Source of the DNA: Paenibacillaceae bacterium
GTDB taxonomy: Bacteria; Bacillota; Bacilli; Paenibacillales; Paenibacillaceae
Length of the DNA stretch: 64,000 bases
NCBI GenBank assembly: GCA_900766135.1
Contig: CAAFUF010000049.1
Coordinates: forward strand, 54,940 to 118,939
Direction of reading: 5' to 3'
The position numbers and the translations under genes are program-made. The stretch's first letter is position 1; each line of letters opens with the position of its first letter. Below the pieces are notes generated by a model, which saw only the letters and a program-made list of their open reading frames with translations, was not told where the DNA came from and did not search any database. Shown here piece by piece: positions 60,434 through 64,000 of the stretch.

Positions 60434-62689
60434 TTACGCATATACTCGAATCTCGATGACTTCGGCGTACCGCGACCCGTTTGTCTCCTCAACGACGAGC
60501 CGGATGGCTTTGACCGGGACGGCGGTTTCGAGGCGGTGCACCCGCTTGCGCCAGCGGTTGCCCGTTTCCGAGGCCAAAGTGACCCAGTTCCCGGCGGGAT
60601 CCTGCGCTTCGATCCGGTAGCTCTTGACCAGCTCAGGGATGATCTCGAACGGCGTACGGTGGTGGTGCAGGTTGATCAGGTCCTCGTTGACATCATCGTT
60701 AAATATCAAATGGATTTCACGGACGGTTTGCTCGTTCTCCCATGCGAGCTCGACCCAAGGCTGGGCATCCCGCGCCATCGGCTCCGACAGCCAGAGATGC
60801 GGGCCGCCGTAAGGCCGCTTATAACCGTCCAGAATATGCTCGGGACGGTAGGCGTCCGTGGCGAAATCCGCGCGGAAGCAGAGCGTTTTGCGCACCAGGC
60901 GCTTCATGCTCCATTCCACGACCGGCTGGCTGTCGTCATGGTCCTCAAGATCCTTCGAGACGCTGGCCACCGCGCCTCGCTCGAAGGCAAGAAGCCCCGT
61001 TAGCGGCGTATGCGACATGTAGAGTCGGACCGAAGGATTCCTGCGGACGATAACAAAAGCGTTCTGCGGCTCTTCCGGCATCCAGTCGATCCGGACGGGA
61101 ACCCACTGTCCGTCTCCTTGGGTTACAGCCGCTGTTGTTTGGTATTCCAGGGCGGCAGGCACGTAGTTTTCCGGTCTTCCGGTGCTCCACACCTCGATGG
61201 TGAGCTCCGTGTCTTGCGAAGCATCCAGACGCCATTCGATCGTTCCGGCGAGGCTGGGATCGGCCGGAAGCAGCAGGGCGACATCGTGATCCAACGAATA
61301 CGCCTCATCGGCCGATTCCGCTGCCAGCCGGGACAGGAAGGAGGAAGCGCTCGGCTTCGCGCTCCGGGCCAAGTCCGCGGCGTCTTCGTTCGCGACGCCC
61401 AGCACGGAGGCATCCTGCCGCAGCAGCGTTTGCCGCAGCAGCGGGGTGTGCCGGCGCGACAGCTCCCGCGGCGCGATGCCCCGCTCCGCGCACAGGGCGG
61501 CGGCGGTCCCGGCGGCTTCGCCGATCGTGGCGCAGGTCGCCATGACCCGCGTCGTGCCGAACGCGACATGCGTCGCGCTGATGTTGCGCCCCGCGAACAG
61601 CAGATTGGACACGTTCGCGGAGTAAAGCGAGCGGAACGGGATATGGTAGTTCCCGTCCGCGTGCAGATGCTTCGAGCCGCTTTCCGCGGCGTACATCCCT
61701 TGCGGCGGATGCAGGTCGATCGACCAGCCGCCGAACGCGACCCGGTCCTCGAACGGCTCCTGCGCGAGAATGTCGTTCTGAGTCAGCGTGTAGTCGCCGA
61801 GAAAGCGGCGGTATTCCCGCTTGCCGGGGATCGAGCCGACCCACTCCAGCGTCATGTGGTCGGCATCGAACCGGCCGGAATTTTTGATGTAATCCCAAAT
61901 TCCGTAGATGACCGCCGACAGCTCGTCGCGGATGCGCTCGTTGTCATGCACGGTGTCCAGCTCGCCGCCCCATTCGATCCACCAGTAATGGCAGCCCGAG
62001 TCGCCGCTGCGAATCACGCGGTTCAGCGGGATCGGGGTCTGCGTAATCTCCTTGGCGAAGGACGGCGGGACGAATTTCACCGGGTGCCCGGCGTCCTTCG
62101 TGTAGAACAGCAGCGTGCTGCCGAGCGTGATGTCGTCGGCGACCTCGGGTGCCCAGGCCTCGCCGAACTCGTGACGGGCCTCCCGGCCGATCCGGTACTT
62201 GGCGCCGGCCAGGAACCCGACCAGCCCGTCCCCGGTGCAGTCGAGGAAGATCGGGCTTTCGAAGCGGATGCGCCGCTCCGAGCCCATCATCCAGCCGGTG
62301 ACGGACCGGATCTGCCGCGCCTCTTCCTCGCCGTCCGCCTCGACCTCGTGCACGTCGGTGTTCAGGTATAACGAGAGGTTCGGCTCGGCCAGCACCGTTT
62401 CATGCACGACCATATCCCACAGGTAGGGATTGCCGTCGGGATTGCGGTACTGGTTCTCCACGAACATTTCGCCCATGATCCCGGTCTCGCGGGCGTACCG
62501 GTTCGTGCCGTGCGCGGTCGCTCCGCAGACCCAGACGCGCACCTCGCTGCTGGAATTGCCGCCGAGCACCGGGCGGTTCTGCACGAGCGCCACTTTGCGC
62601 CCGAGCCTGGCCGCCGCCACGGCGGCGCAAACGCCGGCGAGTCCTCCGCCGACGACCGTAATGTCGCTGCGTACCGTTTCGTTTCTCAT
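60434..62689 (-). CDS. FAD-dependent oxidoreductase (FAD_oxidored family) with C-terminal beta-sandwich-like region
   Basis: The protein has 751 residues. The N-terminal FAD motif is VVGGGLAGVCAAVAAARLG, followed by LGGNSSSEVRVWV and LDCTGDGLVGFLAGA, and a later FAGRNISATHVAFGTTRVM closing the FAD site, as in PF12831-type proteins. The C-terminal about 280 residues are beta-rich and end in segments resembling an F5/8-type discoidin domain (EIHLIFNDDVN, VKAIRLVVEETNG). No signal peptide is seen. Such genes are common beside carbohydrate importers in Paenibacillus; the substrate is unknown. AAGGAG lies about 11 nt before the ATG. It is downstream of the permease gene, after an unusual palindrome array. 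Confidence 0.82.
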   Translation of the reverse strand: MRNETVRSDITVVGGGLAGVCAAVAAARLGRKVALVQNRPVLGGNSSSEVRVWVCGATAHGTNRYARETGIMGEMFVENQYRNPDGNPYLWDMVVHETVLAEPNLSLYLNTDVHEVEADGEEEARQIRSVTGWMMGSERRIRFESPIFLDCTGDGLVGFLAGAKYRIGREARHEFGEAWAPEVADDITLGSTLLFYTKDAGHPVKFVPPSFAKEITQTPIPLNRVIRSGDSGCHYWWIEWGGELDTVHDNERIRDELSAVIYGIWDYIKNSGRFDADHMTLEWVGSIPGKREYRRFLGDYTLTQNDILAQEPFEDRVAFGGWSIDLHPPQGMYAAESGSKHLHADGNYHIPFRSLYSANVSNLLFAGRNISATHVAFGTTRVMATCATIGEAAGTAAALCAERGIAPRELSRRHTPLLRQTLLRQDASVLGVANEDAADLARSAKPSASSFLSRLAAESADEAYSLDHDVALLLPADPSLAGTIEWRLDASQDTELTIEVWSTGRPENYVPAALEYQTTAAVTQGDGQWVPVRIDWMPEEPQNAFVIVRRNPSVRLYMSHTPLTGLLAFERGAVASVSKDLEDHDDSQPVVEWSMKRLVRKTLCFRADFATDAYRPEHILDGYKRPYGGPHLWLSEPMARDAQPWVELAWENEQTVREIHLIFNDDVNEDLINLHHHRTPFEIIPELVKSYRIEAQDPAGNWVTLASETGNRWRKRVHRLETAVPVKAIRLVVEETNGSRYAEVIEIRVYA

Positions 62690-62760
62690 GATTCTTCATG
62701 CTCCTTTCGCTGATGAAGTGCTTTAAAGTGTCTAAAAGTGTTTAGCGTACTTAGGGTGCA

Positions 62761-62946
62761 GTACCCAAAGTTGCATTTTGTGCAGCATTTTCCCCGGGAA
62801 AAGGTTGGAACTGCGCGATTTGTTGTAAAAACTGCAACATCTCACAGCTCAACCGCCCATATCGCGCTCAAATGTTGTACTTTTTACAACATTCCAGCCA
62901 GAATAGCCTCGATAAGTGAAGAAATGTTGTAGGATCTACAACATTT
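62761..62946. repeat. Array of four palindromes at exact 52-bp intervals
   Basis: Inverted repeats of the form TGTTGTA-N5-TACAACA are centred near 62778 (degenerate), 62830, 62882 and 62934, each 52 bp from the next. The two best are 62871-62893 (9-bp arms) and 62922-62946 (10-bp arms AAATGTTGTA, loop GGATC). The sequence between palindromes is not conserved. The array fills the 313-bp gene-free gap between the permease and the FAD-oxidoreductase gene. Confidence 0.8.
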
Positions 62947-63002
62947 CCATCACTGGCGCCCCCAAACCGCCGCCCACCCAGCGAGCAAGGGGATCAATCG
63001 CC

Positions 63003-63830
63003 TCACCCCTTTACCGCCGAGCTCGATACGCCTTGGATAATGTATTTCTGGCCGATCAGGAAGACGAGGATCATCGGGATAATGCCCGCGGTGGCCGCGG
63101 CCATCATGCCGTTGTAATCGACGGTGTTCTCCAGGATGAAATTTTGCAGGCCGAGCGGGACGGTGAACAGATCCTGGTCGATCAGGAACACCAGCGCGTT
63201 CTCGTAATCGTTCCAGTGCCAGGAGAAGTCGATGATTGCCAGCGTGGCGAGTGCCGGCTTGGCCAGCGGCAAGATCAGCCGAAAAAAGATGCGGAAATGG
63301 CCGGCGCCGTCAATGAAGGCGGCTTCGGAGATCTCCTGCGGCACGGTGAGGAAGAACTGCCGCATCATAAACACGCCGAAGATGGTGAACATCCCGGGCA
63401 AAATCAGCGCCCAATGGGTGTTATAAATCCCCGCCCAGTCGAACATGATGAACTTCGGCACGAACAGCACCTGCGGCGGAACCATCATCATCGACAGGTA
63501 CACCATGAACATCGCGTTCCGCCCTTTGAACTCGATCCGCGCGAACCCGTAAGCGGCCAGAGAAGACAGCAATACAGCACCGGTGACGCTGATCAGCGAG
63601 ATTTTCAAAGAGTTTAAGTAGTAATGGGTGAAGCTGTTCTCCCCGGTCCACACCTTGATATGATGCTCCCAGTTGAAGTGGGCGGGAATCCATTTGATCG
63701 GAAACTCAAATACCTCCGCCGGCGTCTTGAACGAAGTGCTGATCATCCACAGGAACGGAACGACCATAAGTACCCCGAACAAGAGCATGACGCACGTGGT
63801 GACGATTTTGGTGACGGAAGTCGATGACAT
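63003..63830 (-). CDS. Carbohydrate ABC transporter permease (MalG/AraQ type)
   Basis: The 275-residue protein has six membrane helices. The N-terminal part MLLFGVLMVVPFLWMISTSF is typical, the EAA-type motif is EISEAAFIDGAGHFRIFFRL, and the C-terminus ends QGVSSSAVKG. AAGGAGG lies 7 nt before the ATG. Its partner permease and binding protein are probably encoded to the right, beyond the window. The substrate is unknown; the nearby xylanase suggests a plant polysaccharide fragment. Confidence 0.92.
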   Translation of the reverse strand: MSSTSVTKIVTTCVMLLFGVLMVVPFLWMISTSFKTPAEVFEFPIKWIPAHFNWEHHIKVWTGENSFTHYYLNSLKISLISVTGAVLLSSLAAYGFARIEFKGRNAMFMVYLSMMMVPPQVLFVPKFIMFDWAGIYNTHWALILPGMFTIFGVFMMRQFFLTVPQEISEAAFIDGAGHFRIFFRLILPLAKPALATLAIIDFSWHWNDYENALVFLIDQDLFTVPLGLQNFILENTVDYNGMMAAATAGIIPMILVFLIGQKYIIQGVSSSAVKG

Positions 63831-63936
63831 GCTTTTTCCTCCTTAAAAGTGCTAGTATTTCTGCTTTCGATCTGGGGCTGTGGTAGCGTCAAGAAGTTTG
63901 TGTAAACCAGTAGAAACATCCATCAGGAGGATGTGG

Positions 63937-63966
63937 TGGTGGGGGAGGAGGCCTCCTCCCCCACCA
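63937..63966. other. GC-rich perfect palindrome between ABC-transporter genes
   Basis: A 30-nt perfect palindrome (15-bp arms, no spacer) of G-rich and C-rich runs has no T-run on either side. On the minus strand it lies between the end of an upstream gene and the permease, like the intercistronic hairpin at 37396-37421, so an mRNA-stabilising role is inferred. Confidence 0.65.
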
Positions 63967-63977
63967 GACCGGCCACC

Positions 63978-64000
63978 CTATTTATTAATGTACTGAATCA
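63978..64000 (-). CDS. C-terminal end of an upstream gene, probably a transporter component
   Basis: Only the last codons are inside the window: on the minus strand the frame reads IQYINK followed by TAG at 63980-63978. The position before a stem-loop and a MalG-type permease suggests an ABC-transporter gene, most likely the binding protein. The evidence is very short and another reading frame is possible. Confidence 0.3.

Noticed and set aside
61010..62371. 453-codon plus-strand ORF opposite the FAD-oxidoreductase gene
   Set aside because: Arg/Ala/Gly-rich antisense frame in a GC-rich gene; the minus strand has clear FAD motifs.
62761..62946. 52-bp periodic palindromes considered as a CRISPR array
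   Set aside because: Only about 20-25 bp per unit is conserved, the first unit is degenerate, there are only four units and no cas genes nearby.

Overview
The window looks like chromosomal DNA of a Paenibacillus-type Firmicute (Bacillota). Reasons visible in the sequence: consensus AGGAGG ribosome-binding sites, two giant surface proteins ending in three SLH domains, YesM/YesN-type sensor kinase and AraC-type regulator pairs beside carbohydrate ABC transporters, many glycan-active enzymes, a PerR-like box before ahpCF, and intrinsic terminators after most transcription units. No tRNA, rRNA, CRISPR array, prophage or transposase was seen. The one mobile element is a group IIC intron.

Layout. 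0-4 kb: two minus-strand short-chain dehydrogenases (the first cut by the window edge), divergent from a TetR regulator; then a LytS-type kinase with a response regulator. 4-9.3 kb: an internally duplicated LRR/Ig/SLH surface protein and an SRPBCC protein. 9.4-13.6 kb: TetR plus CPBP protease, a membrane sensor-domain protein, an XRE regulator and a divergent epimerase. 13.7-20.4 kb: an IclR regulator divergent from an operon for an iron alcohol dehydrogenase, a YjhG/YagF xylonate dehydratase, a GntP permease and a DapA-family aldolase. Together these look like the Dahms route: xylonate to pyruvate plus glycolaldehyde, with reduction of the glycolaldehyde. 20.5-28.7 kb: a GLUG/SLH surface protein behind a Fur-box-like palindrome, then intracellular GH92 and GH32 glycosidases. 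28.7-30.3 kb: an AhpD-like protein convergent with an ECF41 sigma factor, each preceded by a matching candidate ECF41 promoter.

30.3-41.4 kb is an arabinoxylan locus: secreted CBM9-feruloyl esterase, kinase/AraC regulator, sugar-binding lipoprotein, two permeases, GH51 arabinofuranosidase and a CE4 deacetylase. The esterase and the binding-protein operon share a promoter module of about 66 bp, which suggests one common activator. A secreted GH10 xylanase (57-60 kb, minus strand) belongs functionally with this locus and carries a looser version of the module. 41.5-46 kb: a FAD oxidoreductase and HNH protein, a YbjN-like protein, and ahpCF. 46-47.3 kb: two decayed genes (a DUF2935 fragment and a frameshifted TMEM175-like channel). 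47.4-49.3 kb: the group IIC intron, inserted just behind a terminator hairpin. 49.4-57.1 kb: an LplBCA-type ABC transporter, a second kinase/AraC pair and a second paralogous binding lipoprotein. 60.4-64 kb (minus strand): a FAD oxidoreductase with a C-terminal beta-sandwich-like part and an ABC permease, separated by an array of four palindromes spaced exactly 52 bp apart.

All assignments come from reading the sequence and from remembered family motifs; no database search was run.
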